This document shows, piece by piece, positions 1 to 5,986 of a stretch of DNA of 6,141 bases (position 1 is the stretch's first letter; each line of letters starts with the position of its first letter). The stretch lies in the NCBI GenBank assembly GCA_030598905.1, contig JAUVPA010000110.1:1-6141 (forward strand), in the 5' to 3' direction. The notes under the pieces are model-generated. The model was not told where the DNA came from, did not search any database, and worked only from the letters and a program-made list of their open reading frames with translations. A program made the translations under genes and the position numbers. Source of the DNA: Acidimicrobiia bacterium (lineage in GTDB: Bacteria; Actinomycetota; Acidimicrobiia; Spongiisociales; UBA5794).

Positions 1-127
1 ACCGGTCGCGACCGTGGCCATCGACTCGGCAGCGAACGCGGCCTACCTCGTCGTCGGCATCCTGTCGATCCGCAACGACGACCTAGCCAAGGCGCTCGAC
101 GCCTACCGGGAGAGCCTCAAGACATGA
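1..127 (+). CDS. purE: N5-carboxyaminoimidazole ribonucleotide mutase PurE, C-terminal part (5' end outside window)
   Basis: Reading from base 2, the last 41 residues of a protein are visible, opening PVATVAIDSAANAAYLVVGI and ending in SLKT before TGA at 125-127. The PVATVAI strand, the A-N-A helix and the closing helix ending in an A-Y-R-E type segment are the usual end of class I PurE. PurE moves the carboxylate of N5-CAIR to C4 of the imidazole to give CAIR in the cytoplasm. The catalytic N-terminal part is not in the window, so class and activity cannot be checked directly. Its stop overlaps the purB start (ATGA, 124-127), which places it in the same transcript. No purK lies between purE and purB; if the organism has one it must be upstream or elsewhere. 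Identification is from the recognisable C-terminal pattern plus the pur context. Confidence 0.85.
   Translation, partial: PVATVAIDSAANAAYLVVGILSIRNDDLAKALDAYRESLKT
108..114 (+). promoter_or_regulatory. Ribosome binding site for purB
   Basis: GGGAGAG ends 9 bases before the purB ATG at 124. It lies inside the last codons of purE. This good Shine-Dalgarno match supports the ATGA-overlap start for purB. Confidence 0.6.
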
Positions 128-1422
128 TCGAGCGCTACTCGCTCCCCGAGATGGCGGCCGTCTGGAGCGAGGAGCACAAGCTTGCCGTCTGGAAGGAGGT
201 CGAGACTCTCGTTGCCGAGGCATGGGTCGATATCGGAGTGGCTCCGCAAGGTGCTGCCGTCGTCATTCGGGAGGCACCCGAGGTCGATGTAGCGGCGTGG
301 AAGGAACGCGAGGCCGTCACCAACCACGACATTGCCGCCTTCGTCGATGTTTTGTCGGATTCGGTCAGAACCGGGGCCGAATGGGTCCACTACGGCCTCA
401 CGTCCTCCGACGTCCTCGACACGGCGTTAGGGGTTCAGCTGAAGGAAGCCGGAGAACTTCTCCTCGACCGACTCCGGGATCTGTTCACCGTGGTCAGGCA
501 GAAGGCCTTGGATCACTGGGACACCGTGATGGTGGGGCGCACCCATGGGATCTGGGCCGAGCCCACGTCCTTCGGGTTGAAACTCGCCGGGTGGGCCTTT
601 GAGGTCGACCGCGACCACACGCGGATGTCTGCCGCCACTCGCTCGGTCTCCTTTGGCAAGATCTCCGGAGCAGTCGGGACCTATGCCCACACACCGCCTT
701 CCATCGAGACGTTCGTCTGCCATCGGCTCGGTCTCGATGCCGATCCGGCTTCGACTCAGGTGCTTCCGCGAGACCGCCACGCCGAGTTCCTCTCGGTGAT
801 TGCTCTCGTCGGCTCGACACTGGAGCGCTTCGCCACCGAAATCAGACACCTGCAGCGCTCCGAGGTCGCGGAGGTGCGCGAAGCCTTCGGTTCCGGGCAG
901 AAGGGTTCCTCGTCGATGCCGCACAAGCGGAACCCGATCGCGTCCGAGAATCTCACGGGCGTGTCGCGGTTGCTTCGAGGTTACGCGTCGGCCGGCCTCG
1001 AGAACGTGGCCCTGTGGCACGAGCGGGACATCTCGCACTCGTCGGTGGAACGAGTGGCGCTTCCCGACGCAACCATCCTGTTGCACTACGCATTGGTCCG
1101 GATGAACAAGTTGATCGAAAACCTCGTCATCGACGCCGAGCGTATGCGAGACAACCTCGAAGCGACGGGCGGACTTGTGTTCTCCCAAGCCGTCTTGCTG
1201 GATCTGGTTGATGCGGGCCACACCCGCGACGAGGCGTACCGGATCGTCCAACGCAACGCCATGAAGACCTGGGACGGAGGTGGGTCGCTGATGGATCATC
1301 TGGCAGCGGATCCCGAATGTGACCTGCTCGGCGACGAACTGGCTCACTGCTTCTCGACCGAGCGGTTCCTGCACAACACCGGCGTGGTACGGGATCGATT
1401 GGAGTCGACGTCTCCGACCTGA
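124..1422 (+). CDS. purB: Adenylosuccinate lyase PurB
   Basis: A 432-residue member of the fumarase/aspartase superfamily, of normal length for bacterial PurB. It removes fumarate twice in purine synthesis: SAICAR to AICAR, and adenylosuccinate to AMP. It normally works as a cytoplasmic homotetramer with shared active sites. Visible landmarks are H68 in TNHDIAAF, H89 in HYGLTSSD, H141 in GRTHGIWAEP, and the mobile signature loop GSSSMPHKRNP at residues 261-271 with its serine triplet. These three histidines fall at the same numbers as the catalytic histidines known from Bacillus PurB. The N-terminus MIERYSLPEM is a typical PurB beginning, and a Shine-Dalgarno (108-114) supports ATG 124. The start overlaps the purE stop by 4 bases (ATGA), indicating translational coupling. 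No damage or missing key residue is seen. Assignment is very secure. Confidence 0.97.
   Translation: MIERYSLPEMAAVWSEEHKLAVWKEVETLVAEAWVDIGVAPQGAAVVIREAPEVDVAAWKEREAVTNHDIAAFVDVLSDSVRTGAEWVHYGLTSSDVLDTALGVQLKEAGELLLDRLRDLFTVVRQKALDHWDTVMVGRTHGIWAEPTSFGLKLAGWAFEVDRDHTRMSAATRSVSFGKISGAVGTYAHTPPSIETFVCHRLGLDADPASTQVLPRDRHAEFLSVIALVGSTLERFATEIRHLQRSEVAEVREAFGSGQKGSSSMPHKRNPIASENLTGVSRLLRGYASAGLENVALWHERDISHSSVERVALPDATILLHYALVRMNKLIENLVIDAERMRDNLEATGGLVFSQAVLLDLVDAGHTRDEAYRIVQRNAMKTWDGGGSLMDHLAADPECDLLGDELAHCFSTERFLHNTGVVRDRLESTSPT
1399..1417 (+). other. Short hairpin at the purB / DUF1684 junction
   Basis: TTGGAG (1399-1404) can pair with CTCCGA (1412-1417) around a 7-base loop, giving six pairs including one T-G wobble. 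The stem contains the only Shine-Dalgarno-like GGAG near the start of the DUF1684 gene and lies in the last codons of purB. It could mask that site until a ribosome finishing purB opens it, but a stem this short also arises by chance in GC-rich coding DNA. There is no T-run, so it is not a terminator. Confidence 0.25.
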
Positions 1423-2006
1423 TCGACCTCTGGGACTACCGGCGCCGCGTCGCCGAGATGTACCGCGACGTCCGGTCGGAAGCGGACCCTGAAAGTGCCT
1501 GGAATCACTGGCGCCGGTCTCGGGACCGGCTGTTCGCCCAACACCCCCAGACGCCTCTCGACGATTCCTCCGGCTTCTCCAGCCTGCTCTACTTTCCATA
1601 CGATCCTGCGTGGCGGTTCGTTCTCCCGATCAACGTCTCAGAGGCCGAAATGGTGGCGATCGGGAACAGCGACGAAGGGGCGACGCCGATGGTTCGGATG
1701 GGGACGGTGACGCTGCCCGTCGAAGGGGAGCCGAAGCTGTCGGCGTTCTGGATGGACCAGTACGGTGGTGGAGTCTTCCTGCCTTTTGCCGACACCACGA
1801 ACGGCACCGACACGTACGGGGGTGGCAGGTACCTTCTGGACACGGCCAAAGGTGCCGACCTCGGCGGCGACGGCGGCGCGGTGGTGGTCGACTTCAACTT
1901 CGCCTACCACCCGAGCTGCGTGTACTCGCCACGGTGGTCGTGCCCGCTTCCGCCACAGCAGAACCGACTGCAGATCCCAGTACATGCTGGAGAACGGCTG
2001 GCCTGA
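1419..2006 (+). CDS. DUF1684-family protein of unknown function, start uncertain
   Basis: The reading frame encodes a DUF1684-family protein, a conserved family without an assigned activity. From ATG 1458 it has 182 residues; from a CTG at 1419 it would have 195. Numbered from ATG 1458, recognisable blocks are the helical segment with AWNHWRRSRDRLFAQHPQTP (14-33), FPYDPAWRF (46-54), QYGGGVFLPFAD (101-112), the strongly conserved TYGGGRYLLDTAKGADLG (119-136), VDFNFAYHPSC (144-154) and the tail W-x-C-P-L-P-P with a second cysteine at 162. No signal peptide or membrane segment is seen, so it is probably cytoplasmic. The family pattern continues upstream of the ATG as LIDLWDYRRRVAEM, a stretch with no ATG, GTG or TTG, so I place the start at CTG 1419, which overlaps the purB stop as CTGA. 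If only standard starts are allowed, the gene is 1458-2006. Its embedding between purB and purC suggests a role linked to nucleotide metabolism, which is inference only. Confidence 0.8.
   Translation: MIDLWDYRRRVAEMYRDVRSEADPESAWNHWRRSRDRLFAQHPQTPLDDSSGFSSLLYFPYDPAWRFVLPINVSEAEMVAIGNSDEGATPMVRMGTVTLPVEGEPKLSAFWMDQYGGGVFLPFADTTNGTDTYGGGRYLLDTAKGADLGGDGGAVVVDFNFAYHPSCVYSPRWSCPLPPQQNRLQIPVHAGERLA
1989..1992 (+). promoter_or_regulatory. Candidate ribosome binding site before a CTGA overlap at the DUF1684 / purC junction
   Basis: GGAG followed by A lies 10 bases before CTG 2003-2005, which overlaps the DUF1684 stop and is in frame with purC. The site could serve a CTG start or help ribosomes reload for GTG 2030, which has no good site of its own. 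It sits within coding sequence, so chance is possible. Confidence 0.3.
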
Positions 2007-2029
2007 ACGTCAGGTTTATCCTCCGCGCC

Positions 2030-2914
2030 GTGGCGGGGCTGCATCACATCGGGTCGGGCAAGGTTCGCGACATCTACGAGCTGTCCGATGACCGGCTTCT
2101 CATCGTCGCCTCGGACCGCATCTCTGCTTTTGATGTCGTGAACAACGCTCTGATCCCAGACAAGGGCCGTGTGCTCACCGGCCTATCGCTGCACTGGTTT
2201 GATGAACTCGCGACTCCACACCACCTGATATCGACCGACGTCGCCGACATCCCCGACATCACAGATGTCGAGGCGAAAGAACTGGCCGGCAGGTCGATGC
2301 TGGTTCGTCGGGCCGAGGTGATCCCGATGGAGTGTGTTGTCCGCGGCTATCTGTACGGCTCGTCGTGGAAGGAGTACCACGCGGGCGGGGGCCCGACGAC
2401 GGAGCACCTCCCTGCCGGTCTCGAGCTGGCCTCACAACTTCTCACTCCCATATTCACTCCGGCAACCAAGGCGACGGACGGTCACGACGAGAACCTCACC
2501 GAAGCTGAAGCCAGAGCGTTCGTCGGTGGAGATCTCTACGAGGAACTTCGGAGTCGTAGCATCGACCTCTACTTGAGAGGAGCGGAGTTCGCCGCCGAAC
2601 GAGGGATCATCCTCGCCGACACGAAGTTTGAGTTCGGCGTCGCCGACGATGAGGTCATCCTCATCGATGAGGTCCTGACTCCCGACAGCTCCCGCTACTG
2701 GCCGGCCGATGAGTGGGCGCCGGGCGGAACCATCCCGTCGTATGACAAACAGCCCGTCCGTGACTGGCTCGAGACACGGGACTGGGACAAGACCGAGCCG
2801 GCTCCCGATCTCCCACCAGACGTCGTGACGGCCACCCGCGACCGCTACGTCGCCGCCTACGAACTCCTGACCGGCGAAACCTTCGCTTCCTACCTCGAGA
2901 GGTCTGGCTCATGA
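2030..2914 (+). CDS. purC: SAICAR synthase PurC (phosphoribosylaminoimidazole-succinocarboxamide synthase)
   Basis: PurC joins CAIR and aspartate with ATP to give SAICAR, the substrate of PurB encoded two genes upstream. From GTG 2030 it has 294 residues, typical of the longer bacterial form. Landmarks are the nucleotide-binding start IGSGKVRDIYEL (7-18), ASDRISAFD (27-35), IPDKGRVLT (42-50), the signature VVRGYLYGSSWKEY (103-116), PIFTPATKA (140-148), GHDEN (151-155), the second signature LADTKFEFG (195-203) and IDEVLTPDSSRYW (212-224). The open frame runs far upstream, but that part only shadows the DUF1684 gene. GTG 2030 puts the conserved SGKVRD block 9 residues from the start, as in relatives. 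No strong Shine-Dalgarno precedes it, and CTG 2003 is an alternative giving 9 more residues. The stop overlaps the purS start (ATGA, 2911-2914). Function is secure, the exact start less so. Confidence 0.95.
   Translation: MAGLHHIGSGKVRDIYELSDDRLLIVASDRISAFDVVNNALIPDKGRVLTGLSLHWFDELATPHHLISTDVADIPDITDVEAKELAGRSMLVRRAEVIPMECVVRGYLYGSSWKEYHAGGGPTTEHLPAGLELASQLLTPIFTPATKATDGHDENLTEAEARAFVGGDLYEELRSRSIDLYLRGAEFAAERGIILADTKFEFGVADDEVILIDEVLTPDSSRYWPADEWAPGGTIPSYDKQPVRDWLETRDWDKTEPAPDLPPDVVTATRDRYVAAYELLTGETFASYLERSGS
2897..2902 (+). promoter_or_regulatory. Ribosome binding site for purS
   Basis: GAGAGG lies 8 bases before ATG 2911, inside the final codons of purC. It supports ATG 2911 as the purS start and independent loading in addition to coupling through the ATGA overlap. 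Confidence 0.6.
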
Positions 2915-3141
2915 GGTATGTCGTCTCGATCACCCGCAAGGCGGGTCTCGCCGACCCGGAAGGCACCACGACCGCTGCCGCCCTCACCAACCTCGGCTAT
3001 CGAGAAGTCCGGGACGTGCACTTTGGACGGACAATCCATATCGAGGTCACCGATGGCACGAGCACCGAGCGGATCGACGAAATGTGCCGGATCCTGCTGG
3101 CGAACCCTGTCATCGAGGACTACATCGTCGAGGAAGTCTGA
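2911..3141 (+). CDS. purS: FGAM synthase subunit PurS
   Basis: A 76-residue protein of the size expected for PurS, the small structural subunit that bridges PurQ and PurL in the three-piece formylglycinamidine ribonucleotide synthase. It has no catalytic residues of its own and is thought to help pass ammonia from PurQ to PurL. The sequence begins MRYVVSITRKAGLADPEG, carries NLGYREVRDVHFGRTIHIEV in the middle and ends NPVIEDYIVEEV. All three blocks are characteristic: the D-P-E/D-G turn, the G-Y-x-x-V-x-D-V strand and the final V-I-E-D-Y segment. It overlaps the purC stop by 4 bases and its TGA shares one base with the purQ ATG (TGATG, 3139-3143). Its place immediately before purQ and purL, with which it forms a complex, is the common arrangement. 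Confidence 0.96.
   Translation: MRYVVSITRKAGLADPEGTTTAAALTNLGYREVRDVHFGRTIHIEVTDGTSTERIDEMCRILLANPVIEDYIVEEV
3130..3135 (+). promoter_or_regulatory. Ribosome binding site for purQ
   Basis: GAGGAA ends 5 bases before ATG 3141, within the last codons of purS. It decides the purQ start in favour of ATG 3141 over the in-frame ATG at 3084, which would lie deep inside purS. Confidence 0.65.
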
Positions 3142-3815
3142 TGCACGTTGCCGTGGTCGTCTTTCCCGGCACCAATTGCGAACACGATGTTGACCATGCC
3201 CTGTCACTGCTCGGAGCTGAGCCTGAGCTCGTCTGGCATCGCGATGTCGACCTGAGCGGTGCGACCGGTGTCGTGCTCCCCGGCGGTTTCGCCCACGGTG
3301 ACTATCTGCGCACGGGTGCCATCGCTCGGTTCTCCCCCATCATGAAGGAGGTTGAGCGGCTCGCCGCCGAGGGAGCCCCTGTCCTCGGGATCTGCAACGG
3401 ATTCCAGATGCTGTGCGAAGCGGGGCTGCTCCCCGGCGCCACGGTGGCCAACCGAGATCTCTCGTTCATTTGCCGCCATGTCGACCTCGAAGTCACATCG
3501 ACGAAGAGCATCCTCACGGCGAACGCCACCATCGGTGACATCCTCCACATCCCGCTCAACTCGTATGAAGGCAACTTCGTCGCTCCCGAATCCGAAGTTG
3601 CGATTCTGGAGTCGGAGGGTCGCGTGATCTTGCGGTATCACGGAGAGAACCCCAACGGTTCGACGAATTCGATAGCAGGCATCACGAATCGCGGAGGGAA
3701 CGTCGCCGGCCTCATGCCTCACCCCGAGCGTGCCTCTGAAGACGTACTCGGCTCCATCGACGGCCGGGTCTTGCTCGAGTCCTTCGTCGGATCCCTGGAA
3801 CCCGTGCCGGCGTGA
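3141..3815 (+). CDS. purQ: FGAM synthase glutaminase subunit PurQ
   Basis: A 224-residue class I glutamine amidotransferase, normal length for stand-alone PurQ. It hydrolyses glutamine and supplies ammonia to PurL for conversion of FGAR to FGAM. The catalytic triad is complete: nucleophile C85 in VLGICNGFQML, with H194 and E196 in LMPHPERA. Also visible are the N-terminal strand VVVFPGTNCEHD (5-16) and LPGGFAHGDYLRTGAIA (46-62), both typical of PurQ rather than of other amidotransferases. An in-frame ATG at 3084 would add 19 residues read from within purS; ATG 3141 is chosen because MHVAVVVFPGTN matches family starts and has a Shine-Dalgarno (3130-3135). The stop overlaps the purL GTG start (GTGA, 3812-3815). 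The gene is intact, and its product should assemble with PurS and PurL. Confidence 0.97.
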   Translation: MHVAVVVFPGTNCEHDVDHALSLLGAEPELVWHRDVDLSGATGVVLPGGFAHGDYLRTGAIARFSPIMKEVERLAAEGAPVLGICNGFQMLCEAGLLPGATVANRDLSFICRHVDLEVTSTKSILTANATIGDILHIPLNSYEGNFVAPESEVAILESEGRVILRYHGENPNGSTNSIAGITNRGGNVAGLMPHPERASEDVLGSIDGRVLLESFVGSLEPVPA

Positions 3816-5968
3816 CGGAGGCGCTGCATCGCCAACTGGGCATGACAGACGACGAGTACGGAGCCGTCGTCGAGATTCTGGGCAGGTCGCCCAACGAGCC
3901 AGAGCTGGCGATGTACTCCGTGATGTGGTCGGAGCACTGTTCCTACAAATCGTCCCGCGCTCACCTCGGCCGTTTTGGTCATGACCAGCCTTGGGTCGTC
4001 TTCGGGCCGGGGGAAAACGCGGGCGTTGTGGACCTCGGCGACGGATGGCTCGCCGCGCTTCGTATCGAGAGCCACAACCACCCGTCATTCGTTGAGCCAC
4101 ACCAAGGCGCGGCGACCGGAGTGGGCGGGATTCTTCGAGACATCTTCACGATGGGAGCCCGCCCGATCGCACTGTGGGATCCGTTGCGATTCGGGCCGTT
4201 GGCCGATCCCCAGAACCGCTACCTCTTTCAAGGGGTCGTCGGCGGTATCGCCGGGTACGGCAACGCCGTTGGAGTGCCGACCTTGGGCGGCGAGGTCGAG
4301 TTTGCCGACCGTTTCTCGAAGAACCCGCTCGTCAACGTGATGGCGCTCGGCCTCATGCGCGAGGAGCAGTTGGTCACGAAGGCCGCCGCCGGGGAAGGCA
4401 ACGTCGCGATCCTCCTCGGAGCTTCCACCGGCCGCGACGGCATCGGAGGGGCGTCGATTCTGGCGTCGGCGTCTTTCGAGGAGGGCGACGAGGAGAAACG
4501 GCCGTCCGTCCAGGTCGGGGACCCGTTCGAGGAGAAGAAGCTGATCGAGGCGTGTCTCGATCTGTACGAGCGTGGCCTCGTCGTAGCGATCCAGGATCTC
4601 GGCGCAGCCGGGATCTCATGCGCCACGTCGGAGAGTGCAGCCGCGGGCGGCATGGGCATGGATGTCGACCTCGACGCCGTCCACGTCCGCGAGCTTGCCA
4701 TGACACCGGGCGAGATTCTCATGTCGGAATCTCAAGAGAGAATGCTCGCCATCGTCGAACCAGGAGACGTCGACGAAGCGCTACGAGTCGCAGGCAAGTG
4801 GGAGGTCCAGGTGTCGGTGATCGGCACGGTCACGGCCTCTGATCAGCTCCGCGTTACCCACGGAGGTCGCGTGGTGGCCGACATCCCTGCTGCGTCCCTC
4901 TCCGAGAATGCGCCGCTGTATCGACGTCCCGTGGCGAGACCCGCTCACCAGGAATCCTTGTGGGGCGATAGACCATCGCTGCCCGGCGAAATCGATCTGG
5001 CGTCCGCCTTGCTTCGACTCCTCGACGACCCGGCACTCGGCGATCGGTCGTGGATCTATGAGCAGTACGACCACATGCTCTTCTTGAACACGATTGTGGG
5101 ACCCGGTCACAACGGTTCGCTGCTGCGAATCAAGGGAACCGAGAAGGGGCTGGCCGTTTCGACCGACGGCGACTCGCTGCGTTGTTATCTCGACCCGCGG
5201 CGCGGCGCAGAGCGCATCGTGTATGAGTCGGCGTTGAACGTTGCGGTGACGGGGTCTCGGCCGTACGCCCTCGTCGACAATCTCAACTTCGGCAACCCGG
5301 AGAAACCTGCGGTGATGTGGCAGTTCCTCGAGACGGTCGAAGGGATAGCGACTGCCTGCGAGGAACTCGATGTGCCGGTCGTCGGTGGCAACGTCTCGTT
5401 CTACAACGAGACAGACGGCGTCGACATCTACCCGGCGCCGGTCGTGGGCATGCTCGGCTTCTGCGATCCGATGCCAACCGAGCCGCCTCGTCTCGACCGA
5501 GGACTGGCCGGCATGGCGATCTGGCTGATTGGACCCGAGTCGGGTGAAGACTTCGCCGCCTCGGCGTTCTCCCGCATCGTTCTCGACCACATCGGAGGCC
5601 GACCGCAGGCGCCGGATACCGATACGGCGCGGGCGGTCATCAGCCACGCATCGCGCCTTGCCTTTGAGGTTCCGGTGCTCCATGACGTCGGTGCTGGCGG
5701 ATTGGCCGTTGCCCTCGCCGAGATCTGCATGAAGTCCGATGTAGGCGCCTCGGTGGACATGGACGAGTGGCAACCGCTCTTCGACGAGACACCCCATCGA
5801 TTCATCGCTGTGGCCCCAGACGAGGTCGATCTCGCCATCGACGACGTCCCCGTCCGTCGACTGGGAACGCTGGGCGGGGGCACCATGAATTTCGGTGCTC
5901 GCGGCGACCTGGACCTCGGAGAGGCCCACCACATCTGGTACCACGCCCTCCGCCGACGAGTCTCCTGA
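3812..5968 (+). CDS. purL: FGAM synthase large subunit PurL (small-type, 718 residues)
   Basis: The ATP-dependent synthetase subunit of the three-piece FGAM synthase, which uses ammonia from PurQ to turn FGAR into FGAM. At 718 residues it is the small-type PurL, lacking the fused PurS-like and amidotransferase domains of the roughly 1300-residue form. It has two repeated AIRS-like halves. In the first are VMWSEHCSYKSSR (37-49, active-site H42), ESHNHPS (86-92, H90), TGVGGILRDIFTMGARP (102-118), VPTLGGEVEF (155-164), IQDLGAAGIS (260-269) and MSESQERM (304-311). In the second are VVGGNVSFYNE (523-533) and LHDVGAGGLA (623-632). The GTG start overlaps the purQ stop as GTGA and yields MTEALHRQLGMTDDEY, a typical family beginning; ATG 3842 would cut this off. 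A weak GGAA (3797-3800) is the only nearby Shine-Dalgarno, so coupling to purQ is likely. The stop is TGA followed by C. The protein appears complete. Confidence 0.97.
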   Translation: MTEALHRQLGMTDDEYGAVVEILGRSPNEPELAMYSVMWSEHCSYKSSRAHLGRFGHDQPWVVFGPGENAGVVDLGDGWLAALRIESHNHPSFVEPHQGAATGVGGILRDIFTMGARPIALWDPLRFGPLADPQNRYLFQGVVGGIAGYGNAVGVPTLGGEVEFADRFSKNPLVNVMALGLMREEQLVTKAAAGEGNVAILLGASTGRDGIGGASILASASFEEGDEEKRPSVQVGDPFEEKKLIEACLDLYERGLVVAIQDLGAAGISCATSESAAAGGMGMDVDLDAVHVRELAMTPGEILMSESQERMLAIVEPGDVDEALRVAGKWEVQVSVIGTVTASDQLRVTHGGRVVADIPAASLSENAPLYRRPVARPAHQESLWGDRPSLPGEIDLASALLRLLDDPALGDRSWIYEQYDHMLFLNTIVGPGHNGSLLRIKGTEKGLAVSTDGDSLRCYLDPRRGAERIVYESALNVAVTGSRPYALVDNLNFGNPEKPAVMWQFLETVEGIATACEELDVPVVGGNVSFYNETDGVDIYPAPVVGMLGFCDPMPTEPPRLDRGLAGMAIWLIGPESGEDFAASAFSRIVLDHIGGRPQAPDTDTARAVISHASRLAFEVPVLHDVGAGGLAVALAEICMKSDVGASVDMDEWQPLFDETPHRFIAVAPDEVDLAIDDVPVRRLGTLGGGTMNFGARGDLDLGEAHHIWYHALRRRVS

Positions 5969-5975
5969 CCCGTCT

Positions 5976-5979
5976 GGGA
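5976..5979 (+). promoter_or_regulatory. Candidate ribosome binding site for the downstream SRPBCC-like gene
   Basis: GGGA lies 7 bases before ATG 5987. It is the only Shine-Dalgarno-like sequence in the short gap after purL, and would support initiation at that ATG despite the missing N-terminal part of the fold. Confidence 0.35.
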
Positions 5980-5986
5980 TTTCATC

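Noticed and set aside
427..1599. Long minus-strand open frame of 390 codons opposite purB and the start of the DUF1684 gene
   Set aside because: It is the antisense shadow of a secure purB gene in GC-rich DNA. The translation is arginine- and glycine-rich with no recognisable domain.
1610..2029. Upstream extension of the purC frame to ATG 1610
   Set aside because: This part overlaps the conserved DUF1684 coding region in another frame and reads as arginine/glycine-rich shadow sequence. PurC family similarity starts only after about 2030.
2236..2274. Repeated CGACATC-like units within purC
   Set aside because: They encode the ordinary D-V-A-D-I-P-D-I-T-D-V stretch of PurC. The likeness comes from repeated Asp-Ile/Val codons, not a regulatory repeat.
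3084..3140. Extended purQ start at ATG 3084
   Set aside because: It would lie inside purS, has no family support and lacks the good ribosome site that precedes ATG 3141.
3204..4100. Minus-strand open frame of 298 codons opposite purQ and purL
   Set aside because: It spans the junction of two certain genes on the other strand and has a low-complexity, arginine-rich translation without motifs.
5969..5986. Possible terminator or promoter in the gap after purL
   Set aside because: The gap is only 18 bases, has no inverted repeat with a T-run and no recognisable -10/-35 pair, and appears to encode part of the SRPBCC helix.
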